Shown: one piece after another, positions 52,001 to 62,865 of the stretch
Position numbering within the stretch: position 1 is the stretch's first letter
How the letters are laid out: the number at the start of each line of letters is the position of its first letter
NCBI RefSeq assembly: GCF_000237925.1
Contig: NC_031495.1
Location: forward strand, 24,012,872 to 24,076,871
Direction of reading: 5' to 3'
Length of the DNA stretch: 64,000 nucleotides
Source of the DNA: Schistosoma mansoni
Taxonomy: Eukaryota; Platyhelminthes; Trematoda; Strigeidida; Schistosomatidae
Program-made: the position numbers and the translations under genes
Notes under the pieces: model-generated
What the model was told of the DNA's origin: nothing
Seen by the model: only the letters and a program-made list of their open reading frames with translations
The model's database searches: none

Positions 52001-55000
52001 TTCATCTGGAAAAAAGCTTGTTGAACACAAACCTCAAATTACTTACTTGCTCAAAATAAGAAATCCAACTGACAGTTCTATCCATTATTGTTATTACAAA
52101 TGACAGTTCAATTAGAATACCCTATCTTGATGAATAAAGTCCTTCGCCGTTGTTGGACGAAATATGGCTTTCTTTTAGTTTACTAGAATGCGATAATTTA
52201 TCAAATTCTGGGTTTTTTAAATTATGGATTAAGTTACAGCCTTTACAATTGAAACACATTCTGAATTGTGTGGGATGTACTAGCCAATAAACACATAGGG
52301 TGTGATTATAATCTATGGACGACCTTTGAGGGACGTTAAAGTGAACTTGAGAATGTCCACCTACTTGCGAGGGCTAAATGTGAGTTATAAGCCTGTGTGA
52401 AGACTGAGGATTATGATTTACAGTTAATGGTTAGGGTTAGGATTGAGATTTAAAGTTTTCACGAACTGACATCAGCTACAATCTCAAAACGCCATTTAAC
52501 CAAATGGATGGATGAATTCCGCTCCAAAATCCAAGACCTGTTATCCTAAACCTGATTGGTTCGTTCATAAATTATAGTCTCGCCACACATGAATATTTAA
52601 ATAAAGCGAAAAGAACAAGATTTGCAGAATAACATAGATTCATGATATTTCAAGACTTCTCATCAGCTACATACGTTCTAATTTACATTAGTAATATTGT
52701 TTTACAAACCTTTATACACCGTAATCAATGAAGTTTAATTCAATACGACATACGAAGTAAGAAAAGGAAGAAACATATTAGGTCGAAGAGTTAAGGCTGA
52801 TTAGTATTTATATTTAGATTGATATCATTAATGGATCTATGTTAGACCACCATTGAAAACCTGGAAGCACTGGGCGGCTGTTTCATCTTATAATGGGACT
52901 TCTCAACAGCGTTCATCCACTATCCCGCACTTTGTACTTGAATCCAGTACCTTCGGTCTGACACGCAAACGCATAACCTCTAGACCACTGAGCCGGCACC
53001 CAACGGTGTTAACGCCCACTGCTGAGGAGTCCCACACTAGGACAAAACGGCCATCCAGTGCTCCCAGGTTTTCAATAATGATATAACACCGATCCATTCA
53101 TGATATCACCCTTAACTCAACAATCCCCACAACCCTATGCAGATAGTATTTATATGTTGAAGATGAAGTCATGTAAAGATAGGGTTGAAGTTATGAATCA
53201 TAATAATGAAGAGACAATGACTAGAAACAAATAATCGAACAAAATAACGTGAATTCATCTTATTTCGTATGACTCTCATCACCTGGTTATAACTTATGAT
53301 ATTTAAAAAAAATTAAAAATCACTGTAAAGTTTACATGCTTATTACAGTAAAAATAGATACATATCATCATGGTGGAGTAATAAGAGTAAAGACATAATA
53401 CATGAGAAGGGATTCTGGATTATCAGACATACTGATAAGAAATTATAGAGATAAATGAATTACTTGATTATATAATGAAGTAGTTGAACAAAAATTAACA
53501 GCATTTTGGAATATCATGTGTTGGGATCAGTTAGCTAAAAATGAAATTATGAACTTAATGCTAGTGATGCAACTAAAATAAGATAGCGAGAAAAAATCCA
53601 AGAATGATGTAATGAACTGATGATAAAATCGTCATGGTGAGGAAATATTTGCAATTTCTTCCTTTTGTATACACAAATCTGGCTTGAGTCGTTTGATGAC
53701 TATAACTTCAAAGAGTTTGATAAAAATGGAATCTGGCTGTCGATTGATAATGCTGATTGATTTCAGTCTAGGAACTTGATACCCTGTGTCACAGAGATAT
53801 TTAGCAATGGCAGTGCTAAAAGTCTTTAATCCAATTGACCAGACACTTTTTGGTATATGTTCTTGGAATCGAACATAGGCCCTTCTTGCTGTTCTACAAA
53901 TGTGACTGTTTTGTCGAGTACATGTAAATTTGCATACGCAGTTGCCAGTAACATGAAAGAGATAACTATGGATCTTCGATTAGAGTAAAGAACATAATGT
54001 TTTATACAGGATAGGTTCTGGTCAATGTCGTTTTTAATCTGCTGCTCATTGTCGTTAAAACCTCGTCCTTTTTGAATTCAAGTTGAATGAAATTAGGTTT
54101 CTTTTCTCCTTCGGTTTTTTGGAGCGTTTTTACTTTTCCCAGATTACTCAGTAAATTCCTTTGGATGCCCACTGCTTTTTAGGCTTCTTTTAACGTTCAA
54201 TAATTTTGCTCCCATTGTATCGAAAGTACATATCCTTTCCTTCCTGTGAAACAGTGTTCTAATAAGTACCCTTTCGTAACTAGTCGGACAAAAGCTGTTA
54301 AACTTCATATAAACATCAGTCCGCGTATCATTTCGACAGACTGAACGTTCAACTCTAATGTCCTCTTTCCGTTGCACTGCAATGTTGAAAAAGTGGAACT
54401 GATTATCCTTTTCGTATTCCATGGTAAACTGAATATTTTTATCAGCGTCGCATATGAGGTTTAGCAGTGTTTTGTCTGCTGCTGATCGTTACATACAATA
54501 AAAGTATCGTCAAAATACCTCTCATAATATACCAGTTCATTAATCGCTTCTTTAAGTTTGGTCTTTCCAAAGTTAGTCTTGAGCAAATCTACTAGGACAG
54601 TACTAAGTGAGCTTCCCATTTCTATACCACTTTGATGGTGTGTGTGATGTCATCAAATTGAAACTGGGCGTCTTTCGTTCACATAATTATCAGTCGTTTG
54701 AGTTCTGGTACTGGTAAGGATAGAATATTATATTGTTCGCAAATTATGTCCATGGTTATGAGAAGTGGAACTTCGGTAAGGAGAGATGTCATATCAAAGG
54801 AAATTATCGACCTACCAGCGATATTTATATGGTTATGACTATCAGCAAATTGAAAAGAGACTCTTTGTGTGGCTACGTGGTGACGAACTGGTATTAACTT
54901 TTCCTCTGGATGGCGTGCAACTTTGTGGTGAGATGAATTTACCATTGACAAAATAGACTTAAGCGGGATATCCTGTTTATCAATCTTTGGCAGGGCATAC

Positions 55001-58000
55001 GTATGCGGTGAACGCTATTAATAATTTTCTTCTACAATAGCTGCCTGAGTATACTCATGATTCGTCTTTCGGTTGAGCCAATTAAGTCTGTTGCATTTAC
55101 CTGCCCAATTTTTCGTTCTTGCTCTCTTCAAGATAATAAAGGGGACTAAATATATGAGACTAGAAAAGACTGTCGATAAATTAGTGATAATCATGCACCT
55201 ATCTGACATAAAATCCAAGTTAATGTCACAGGTGTATGTTAGTGTAATTTGTTTTATTTTAAGTTAATAAGTGCAAAAAAGAGAGGATGTAGCTATCAAA
55301 CGTTGATGACAACGAGAAGGTTACCAACCACAAATTTGTTCTGTGTAAAGAGGTCAGGTTGAAAGCGCTTGAAGATAATAGCCTCTAAAAAGCGGAATAG
55401 AAGCTATGTTTACTGTTTTTTTCTAATTAGTTGAACGCTTTTGTTATTATCCGCGTCGCGTGTGCTACCGATCAAATGTCTGGTGATCGCACTTATGAAT
55501 ACCTTAATTTCTTTCAAGCAGAGCTTTCAGCGAATATGTTTGGGAAACCTTGTAGATCCCTTATTTCAGCCCTCCTATGTCCGTGCTTCCACAAGTACAT
55601 GTGGATTCGTAAATACTTTTATGGATGACCTCAGAAGAGTATTAATCCACTTTTGATTAGTTTTAGAAACGTTTAGTGTTTAACACCGAAAATAGATAGG
55701 CTGCAGGAAATATTCTTTTCAGCATTACTTTATGTCTTTCGTCTATCCTTCATGGACTCTCCTCACCTTTAAATTCAAGATGGATGAAAACCAGGTTTAT
55801 TTTAAAAGCAGTATAGGATTGTAGAGATTGTTGAGTTTTTAATTGAGATCAAGAACTGATCAATGTTAGACCATCATTGAAAACCTGGAAGCACTGGATG
55901 GCAGTTTCATCCTAGTATTCATTGATAGAAGAATTAATTTTATTCATTTGTTGTGTAATGATCATCAATACAAGTTATACAATAACTTAGTGTTGTTTAT
56001 ATTTCAATACAGTGAAATTTATAAACGTTTCATGCTAAAATTATTATTGTTGTTTTGAATCATAAACTAATTAGTTTATTTGATTGATGAGAACTAATAG
56101 AATTCTATGAAACATAATATTATACTTTATTCAATGAAAATGTTTTTTTTGACTGAAAACTTCAATACATAAGTAGTAATGTAGTGCATACATTGTTATG
56201 CATGATTCTTGCATGTATATGTTCATACAGCAAATGTGTACACCACTCTTCTTTTTTTAGAATGAATTTTCTTTCTACCTTTTAGTTTAACTAATTGGTA
56301 ATTCTTTTGTTTATTGACAAACCTTTTCTTTTATAGTAAAAACTCAATGACAATATCGATCCTCATTTAATGCATAAATACTTGTTAAAACATTAATTTT
56401 CATCATATGATGAGTGACGTGTTTTATAAAGTAAAATTATGAAGCCAACTGACAAGTCACAATGATATGATACGTAAAACAAAAATTTGGGACTCAGCTG
56501 CATTCCATTAAAAATAAACTTTCTCTTATTTTGGTTGAAATCCTTCTGTCTTACTTTGTTGTTGACTGTACAGGATAAACATTCACATAATAAATCTCAT
56601 TTGCAATTTTTTAAAGATACAAAGTATTCAGTATTCTTATAAAGTCACTTAAAAACAAGTTTTTTTAGTCTGATATAATTAGTGAAATTTTTATCCGGTG
56701 TATTTAAATAATCATGGTACAATGATTAGATGCTTCAAAATGCCTAATTATTGTTTTTTTAGTGTTAAGTATATCTGAGGTATTATTCAAATTTGACTGA
56801 TGAATACAGAAACCTAGTTAACTTTCTAAGTCATCGATATTTTAATATGAAAAACAAATGTTCACATTTATTTTCACTATTCTATTTGTTTTTCTCACTA
56901 CTATAGGTTTGATATGCTCCTTTTGCTGGTATTTAATTGCCCTAGAGAGAACGAAATTTATGGGCACACACCAACCAAATTGTCTTCTTAAATTTATGCT
57001 TGTATTGTCTCTAATTGCTTCAATCGGTTTAACATTGGTTGGGAATTTTCAAGTAAGTTTACATAAATGAATTTATCTGAAATACATGCATCTGTAATAA
57101 ATATAAAGAGCTATATATGTATATATATATACAATTTCCATGAATGGCTACAGTTTGTTTATCAAATTTTATTGAACAAACTTTGAAGTACGGAGAAAAT
57201 TCCTGAATCCAAATCTCGTTGTGAAATTCGTTAACTTTCAGATGATCAGCGAAATAATTCCTATAAAATTATTCTTGAAGCATATAAACATTTGCCTATT
57301 TGGTTTTTTGTACTATTAAAACAGATTATGCTGTTCTGTCAACAAAAAAGTCTACATACACTGGTTTTTATCATTATCCTAATTCCTGTTAAGCCTTCGG
57401 ACAACTGAAATATCAAATTTATTAACCTAAAAGTCTTTTGTGACACTTTCTTTATTCTTTGTTTAGCATAATTTGAAGAAAGACAATTATGATCATTATC
57501 TGAAGTGGCTAATTTGTAACTGTACAACCATGTAAAACAAAATGAACATCAACAACTTTCAAAGAAAAATCGCAAATCACTGAACGTGTAAAATCGAACA
57601 ACAAAACGTAAATCGCATACCATTATTGAAGATACTAATCAGTGTTATTTACAATTTACATCTCTGAATGTCCTTAGGTAGATAACTACTGAAATTACCG
57701 AACATCTGTCTCGTTCTAGTATGGGAATCAGTAGTGCGCATGCAGCTAACAAATGGGGGTGGAATCCAGGACTTACATGTTGTTTTAGGGGTTTGGTGAA
57801 CAAAGCTCCGTCAAATTAATTACCCTTCCTCCCTTTGTTTGTAATAAGAATGTTCCTACTTTTTTATATGCTAATGATAAGATAAATTACGCAGTCAAAA
57901 TTATTCTTTTAATAATCTATTAAGTGCATTTCTTTTAGCAATGATTAAAGTTGTGATAGTCATTATATGATTTGTGATATTTTTGCAATGACTTCTGCTC

Positions 58001-61000
58001 TGTTAGTTAACAGATGACAAAATCGCCTGTCCGAATACCCATTTATATAACCTTGTTCTTGTGTCGAACCAATTGTAGAGAACGAGAACACAAGTGGGGA
58101 CAACCGAACGTCTTAATAAAATCTGCGAAATGTTCACTGATTGTCTCAGACTTCGTTGTTCCTGCACTCCTAAACCAATTGCTTTCTATTTCCGTTCTTT
58201 CTTCCGCGATCTTCTTGAGCTTCCGCTGCCAGACATTCTATTACTGAGTAGCGTTATATACTGCTTATGTTGACATAAGTAGCACACACCACACAATGAC
58301 ACGTGAAACAGCACTAGAAGCTTTGGGTCAACTCTTAATCCTTATTTATCCTCGCCTAGCCCTGCCTGTTGAGTCCAGAATGTAATCTCAGCCTCTACTG
58401 TATAAATAGTGTATTTCAGAAATACGTGGTTTATATACTAACAGACCAGACCACATCACACCATAAAACAGAAAATAACAATTATACCAAACCAGTCCAG
58501 AAGGTGGATGTGAGTGTGAGAAACTGTAACTAACGAATTAGGAATAAGTTAAGAATGGTAAATCGTATAACAGCATCAAAGAGGTCAAATGAAATCTTAT
58601 GATTATATATATATGTAATTATAGCCTTGGTTGGGACTTATGCATTCTGTGCAGATTACCTTTGTATACCCATTATGGCACAGGTGTATGCAGAATAAGT
58701 AAACTTTAAGTAGAATTGGAATTCAGAACACGTGGAATGATCGACGCCCTTAGAAACGAAGTTCAAATTCATTCTCCTTGTACAAATGAGAGGCTTTCTG
58801 AACTTAGTAGGTTACTGGATAACGCGTTGGCGTTTGAAGCAATTTTCATTTTTCATATATATTCACCTTATATTCTAATTATGTATTTACATTTATTCAT
58901 ATCATTTTATTTTTTTGTGTTTTCAGCAAGTTAACGTTGAATTAGTACATGATATTGGTGCTGGGATGGCTTTTTTCGGCACAACGCTTTATATCACTTT
59001 ATGTGCTTTAGTTAGCAAACGATACCTTGGAACACATTGGTGTATATGGGCTTTTAGACTTGTCTTAGGGATTATGGCAGCAATAACATCAAGTTTGTGT
59101 AAGTCACAAAAAACACAGAGAAAACCGGTAAAATGTCATAAAGAAAGTAAAGCTATCACTTTTTGACATAAAAATAGTTTTTCAGTCTTACCGGTTATAT
59201 TACCAAAATATATTCCTTTGGATACAAGATTCTCTTTTTCCGTGACCACAAACATAGACGTATATGGTTAGTTACAATCAGTGACCTTTGACTAGACATT
59301 CCTTAGCAACATTTATCGCTTTCATTTTTACATCTGGTGGTTACTGATTTTATTATTCAGTTGTCTTGTTAATGTCTGCTTCACTGAGTGCGGCCCTACT
59401 GTTGTACCGGAAAATAAATCACTGCCTAATCGATCGATATATTTGATGCAATATTGCAAGACGATGACCGTTTGCTTTTGTAGTGATACGAATCCTACAG
59501 TGAGTTGGAGTCCTATAGAATAATGTTTCTCTCCAAGACTTATTTTGTTAAATAAACACTTATATTTGTATAAAAAGGTGAAATGAAATATGTATATGAT
59601 TAGGATACTGTAGGAATAATATGATTATAAGTAATTTGATAGTTAAAAAATTTGATTCTAGAATCTCAGACAGACATAACCTCTAAAAAACTATGGCTAA
59701 ATAATAATTCTAACCTTATACTTTGTTCAAAACTATCAAAAGTAGGATAGCATGAATTCGGATTATAGGTATACAGACGTTTGCAAGTTAGTTAAAGTTC
59801 GTGGAAGGAAAACCGAGTTTACTAAACAGTCATTTAGTTTACTTTATTTCATTCATAGTATTAGATTATTAGTGAACTTTTGATGGTATTAGGTCGGTTA
59901 GAATTTTGAATTTCAGAAAATAAAATAATCATCATCTTATGAAGTGAGAGATGCCTTGGATGGAAACACACTGAACATCTATTGTATCTTATTTTTAAAC
60001 TCCTTAAAACTCCTCACCAACAATCGTACAAAGATTTTAACCTAGGAGCTTCAAATCTCACGGCAAGTACGGCACTATCGAGCATTAGTGTCGTAATTTA
60101 ATTGTCATTATTTTCATTTCAGTCAATAAGTTTAATAGCACGATTTTCCTCCAACGTCACCCACTAGTAAACCATTTCATTTACTTTGTACTACTGATTA
60201 ATTACTCGATTACTTTGAAATTTTTGGTTTTAGTTTCAGTCTGTCATACAATTTCCAGAATAAATTTCAACGGTACACAAGAAGAATCTTTGACTTATCG
60301 GCATCCTGGTCAAGGTGTAAGTGTCTTTCTTTAGTTTTATGATGCAATACAATCCTCAATATTCATATGTTTAAATTTCTTGAAGATATTTGCAAAGCAT
60401 AATGATCACAAGTTAGGGAGAACCATAAGTCTTTGTTTTCTTCACTAATGGTAGGCTTCCTATTTCTTGGTGAAACTTATTGATCTGTTCATGATATCCT
60501 TCTACACCTTAGCGGTTGTAGATTTTAACTTTAAATTCTATATAACAATGACTGTTCGATGCCTCTTCGTGGTGAGTGACTCTCTCATTGACTTCAGTTC
60601 ACAATGAAAATTATCCCTTAAATGTGTGTCACTATCTGCAAAGGTAATTCGTTTAACATCTGTTCAATAAATAATTTAGCTGTGTTCATCCGTATCACTA
60701 TTCAGCAACGCGTTTATCATTAATAATACGCGTTTATGGCAGAAGTGTGAAATTGTTTGTTCCCGATTTATCAATCAGTTTGATTCAGTTCTCATCACAC
60801 TTTAAACTTAATTCAAGTGAAGCAAAATGTATCATAATAACATAAACATTCTATTTCTGGTTGACTTTTCAAAGTTTCTGCAAGAAATCATGGCATTCAT
60901 GAGATGAATAAAATCATCAATAGCTTGTCTATATTAGGTTATAATGAGTAAAATGCAATATTAGTTTATGATTGTATGTTTAATTGCCTGGCTCCATTAA

Positions 61001-62250
61001 TGCTTAAATTTCTAAGTTTTACTTAAATAATTGTATAGTATTTCGACTTTTGTAAAACATGTTGTTTCTTATCGAAATGTTGTGGCTGATTTCTATTATC
61101 TACTTTAAGGAACTTAGTTACGGTTTGCTTGTTTGATAATTCATATACAATTTACTTGATATCAACAAAACATCTTAGAATCTCATGGTTGTTTTTATCC
61201 AAATATTTTATATAGAATATGATAAGGTTCAAATAACCAGATAATTATATGAAAACGTAGAACTCAAATATTACATGAAAATAACATTTGATGCCTAAAT
61301 GATTTTACTTTCAGGGATTTTCATTTTATCTATGCAGTACAAGTTTTGAGTGGGCTGCAGGATTTATCATCATAGTGTTTTTTACCACATGGGCTTACGA
61401 ATTCAGATCATATGCTTTTCAGTTACCACAGGTAAATTTTGATGTTATTAGAATCCTATTCTTTACCACTGTTCTTTTAACATAATGCCAAAAATGCATG
61501 TTAAACGAACGCTGACTTATGGTTATTATTTTTAACACCTGAATCTAACAAATAGTCTTCAGGTTTCTAGAATATGGTCGACCATGTCAATGAGAGAAGG
61601 TCCGTTTTACTGTTGTTTGTATGAATAATCCACATGAAAATTTATTCCGGTAACAATCATAAAATTTCCAAACTTTCATCTTATTTTAGTTGTATTGCCA
61701 TAAAACGACCTCACTAAAAACTGAGTTCGTCAGAATTAGTGGTTTCTGAGGTACGAATTAGTTATCTTTTCGTATCCTTTAAACATAAATGAGGATCTTC
61801 ATTTGATCTATGATTCATTCACATGTCTTTCAAGACACGTTATATGACCTGTAAATGAATAACAATTTAAGTAGGTCAACGAACTACCCAACTAAATAAA
61901 AAAGATTTTTGTGATCAAGTTCATGGCTAAACAAAAATTCTCATCCTCTTCTCGATCTCAGCTTGCCAAGTTTCATAAATATTGATATGAAAATTTTTAC
62001 TATATATTTTCGTTATCTAGTTTAAATGTATGTAAATGTATTTGAGATGCTACTGTGTTAAAAAAAATTTTGATAGATAGATATACTTTGTAATAAGCTT
62101 TTCATCATATAATCTCAATTACTGAGTTTGTCAAAATGATATCAAATTATTTAACAAATCTTATCTGTAAACCTGTCTTTTATGCTCGTCTTTTTTCAGG
62201 TTGTTAAAAAACACCCATTTGAATCCGATATCTATAGCCTCAAAAGCTGA
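46094..62250 (+). CDS. DRAM/Frag1-family six-span membrane protein, 8 exons, 255 aa, complete
   Basis: Damage-regulated autophagy modulators are lysosomal membrane proteins that promote autophagy. Exons: 46094-46176, 47629-47682, 50125-50192, 56907-57052, 58927-59098, 60240-60316, 61315-61431, 62200-62250. Phases agree and the sum is 768 bases (human DRAM2 has 266 residues). Family marks: YLISIYRGHVNAELPFISST at 29-48, then PPESCIFGEGLNIAAF (DRAM2: PEKCLFGAMLNIAAV), LTLVGNFQ before exon 5, HDIGAGMAFFGTTLY, and FEWAAGF near 211. Six hydrophobic spans fall at about 12-27, 63-82, 97-114, 127-147, 158-175 and 213-228. All introns are GT-AG except intron 2, which has a GC donor (AG/GCAAGT at 47683). 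Intron 3 is 6.7 kb and holds most of the repeats. Whether it is orthologous to DRAM1 or DRAM2 cannot be told. Confidence 0.92.
49440..49500 (+). other. Hammerhead-like 3' half motif in DRAM intron 2
   Basis: CCCTTAACAAAGGGACGAAACGTCGTATG contains the GAAAC-GTC arrangement found in minimal hammerheads and in Penelope-like pseudo-LTRs. No CTGANGA core was found upstream, so at best it is a remnant. Confidence 0.25.
52299..52584 (+). mobile_element. MITE copy 2, 286 bp, TIRs and 8-bp TSD, in DRAM intron 3
   Basis: The ends GGTGTGATTATAATCTATGG and (reverse) GGCGAGACTATAATTTATGA are imperfect 23-bp inverted repeats of the same family as 26928-27215. Flanks ACACATAG and ACACATGA share 6 of 8 bases. 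The interior aligns with copy 1 reversed and includes a TTAGGGTTAGG block at about 52430-52441. Non-coding. Confidence 0.8.
52831..53097. mobile_element. Sm-alpha-like repeat with a tRNA-like core and inverted hammerhead-like ends
   Basis: The element begins ATGGATC and ends GATCCAT. About 75 bases at each end are imperfect inverted repeats sharing ATTGAAAACCTGG and AGCACTGG. The centre, on the minus strand, reads as a tRNA: GCCGGCTCAGTGGTCTAGAG (A box, 52978-52997), with a B-box-like GTACTGGATTCAAGTAC (52934-52950). The right end carries a hammerhead-like motif on plus and the left end a more worn one on minus. Hammerheads and pol III promoters are established for schistosome Sm-alpha repeats; the head-to-head arrangement is read directly here. 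Confidence 0.75.
53017..53060 (+). ncRNA. Hammerhead ribozyme motif (probably impaired)
   Basis: Stem I CACTG (53017-53021) pairs with CAGTG (53056-53060). The core CTGAGGA (53022-53028) fits CUGANGA. Stem II GTCC (53029-53032) pairs with GGAC (53040-53043). The conserved GAAA is AAAA here (53044-53047). Stem III is minimal (CGG with CCA) and the cleavage triplet is ATC (53053-53055), an allowed NUH. The loss of the first G of GAAA and a weak stem III suggest low or no activity. Confidence 0.6.
53640..55020 (-). mobile_element. Penelope-like element fragment (RT plus GIY-YIG endonuclease), in DRAM intron 3
   Basis: On the minus strand, from about 55010 downward: YALPKIDKQDIP (RT), RSIISFDMTSLLTEVPLLIT (the FDV-SLFTNIP block), a gap region, then EYEKDNQFHFFNIAVQRKED and FNSFCPTSYERVLIRTLFHR, the C-terminal blocks of Penelope RTs. 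Next comes a GIY-YIG-like stretch around 53800-53960 (CVCKFTCTRQNSHICRTARR, RFQEHIPKSVW, STAIAKYLCDTGYQV). Frames shift between blocks, so it is inactive. It is antisense to the DRAM gene. No pseudo-LTRs were recognised at its edges. Confidence 0.8.
55858..55918 (-). repeat. Isolated end of the hammerhead-bearing repeat
   Basis: Matches the left terminal arm of 52831-53097 (TGTTAGACCATCATTGAAAA, AGCACTGGATGG). On minus it keeps only the GATGAAACTGCCATCCAGTGC half of the hammerhead. The rest of the element is absent. Confidence 0.7.
57112..57132. repeat. (TA)n microsatellite in DRAM intron 4
   Basis: Short alternating TA/TG tract. No other significance seen. Confidence 0.6.
58270..58620 (-). 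repeat. Decayed solo LTR, minus orientation (copy 4), in DRAM intron 4
   Basis: GTTGAGTCCAGAATGTAATC, CAGCCTCTACTGTATAAATA, and ACCACATCACACCATAAAAC align with the reverse of the copies at 8879, 24620 and 37361. The edges are unclear. The adjoining 58010-58260 (CTTCTTGAGCTTCCGCTGCC) may belong to the same family but is not shared by the other three. Confidence 0.65.
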
Positions 62251-62381
62251 AGACAGCTGCTGGTTACTTTAAAAGCTTTCTCCCTCAACTTCAAATAATC
62301 AAATAATTGAAACTTCTAACCCCTACGTTATCACTATATAAATCCATAATTACTTTAATATATTATTATTGATTATTCACC

Positions 62382-62387
62382 AATAAA
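62382..62387 (+). terminator. Poly(A) signal of the DRAM gene
   Basis: AATAAA, 132 bases past the stop at 62250, the first canonical signal downstream. Confidence 0.6.
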
Positions 62388-62789
62388 ACCACATTTTACA
62401 TCATTATGGAGGAAATAATTGAGTTCAGTTAGTGTACCTGGTTTTGCGTTCTCTGAGTAATAATTTTTTTTAGATTTTTACCAAATAATTTATTCACAGT
62501 AACGTTATGACTACAACCGACAATTTAAATGCCCTTTTTACAAAGTAAAATTCACAGTAAGGATGGATTTTCGAATCTAAAAATCGATTTCTATTATTCA
62601 GCATTTAGTGTTCATATATTTGGAAAGTAAAATTAGTATTTGATTTTAGATGAATAATGCCTCATCTTTGTACCACATAACGAAAATTTGGCACGGTGAT
62701 TTATGCCAACGTACATATACCCTAGGATCTATGTTCTTTATGATCGACTGGCAATGAAACTTAATTTTTTCCTATTTTGCCTTTTGATT

Positions 62790-62865
62790 ACTTACTTACG
62801 CCTGCTACTCCCAATGGAGCATAGGCCGCCGACCAGCATTCCCCAACCCCAGCCTTTTGATAAGT
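62790..62865 (-). repeat. RTE (SR2-like) LINE 3' tip
   Basis: Its reverse complement reads GGGAATGCTGGTCGGCGGCC then TCCATTGGGAGTAGCAGGCG and the TAAGTAAGTAA tail, matching 7735-7800. Only about 75 bases remain, an extreme 5' truncation. Confidence 0.75.

Noticed and set aside
57720-57830. tRNA-like look of GGGGTGGAATCCAGGAC in DRAM intron 4
   Set aside because: No A box at the right distance and no cloverleaf; not called.
60234-60239. Alternative acceptor TTTTAG six bases earlier for DRAM exon 6
   Set aside because: It opens a frame with an early stop, whereas the acceptor before 60240 keeps the family match.
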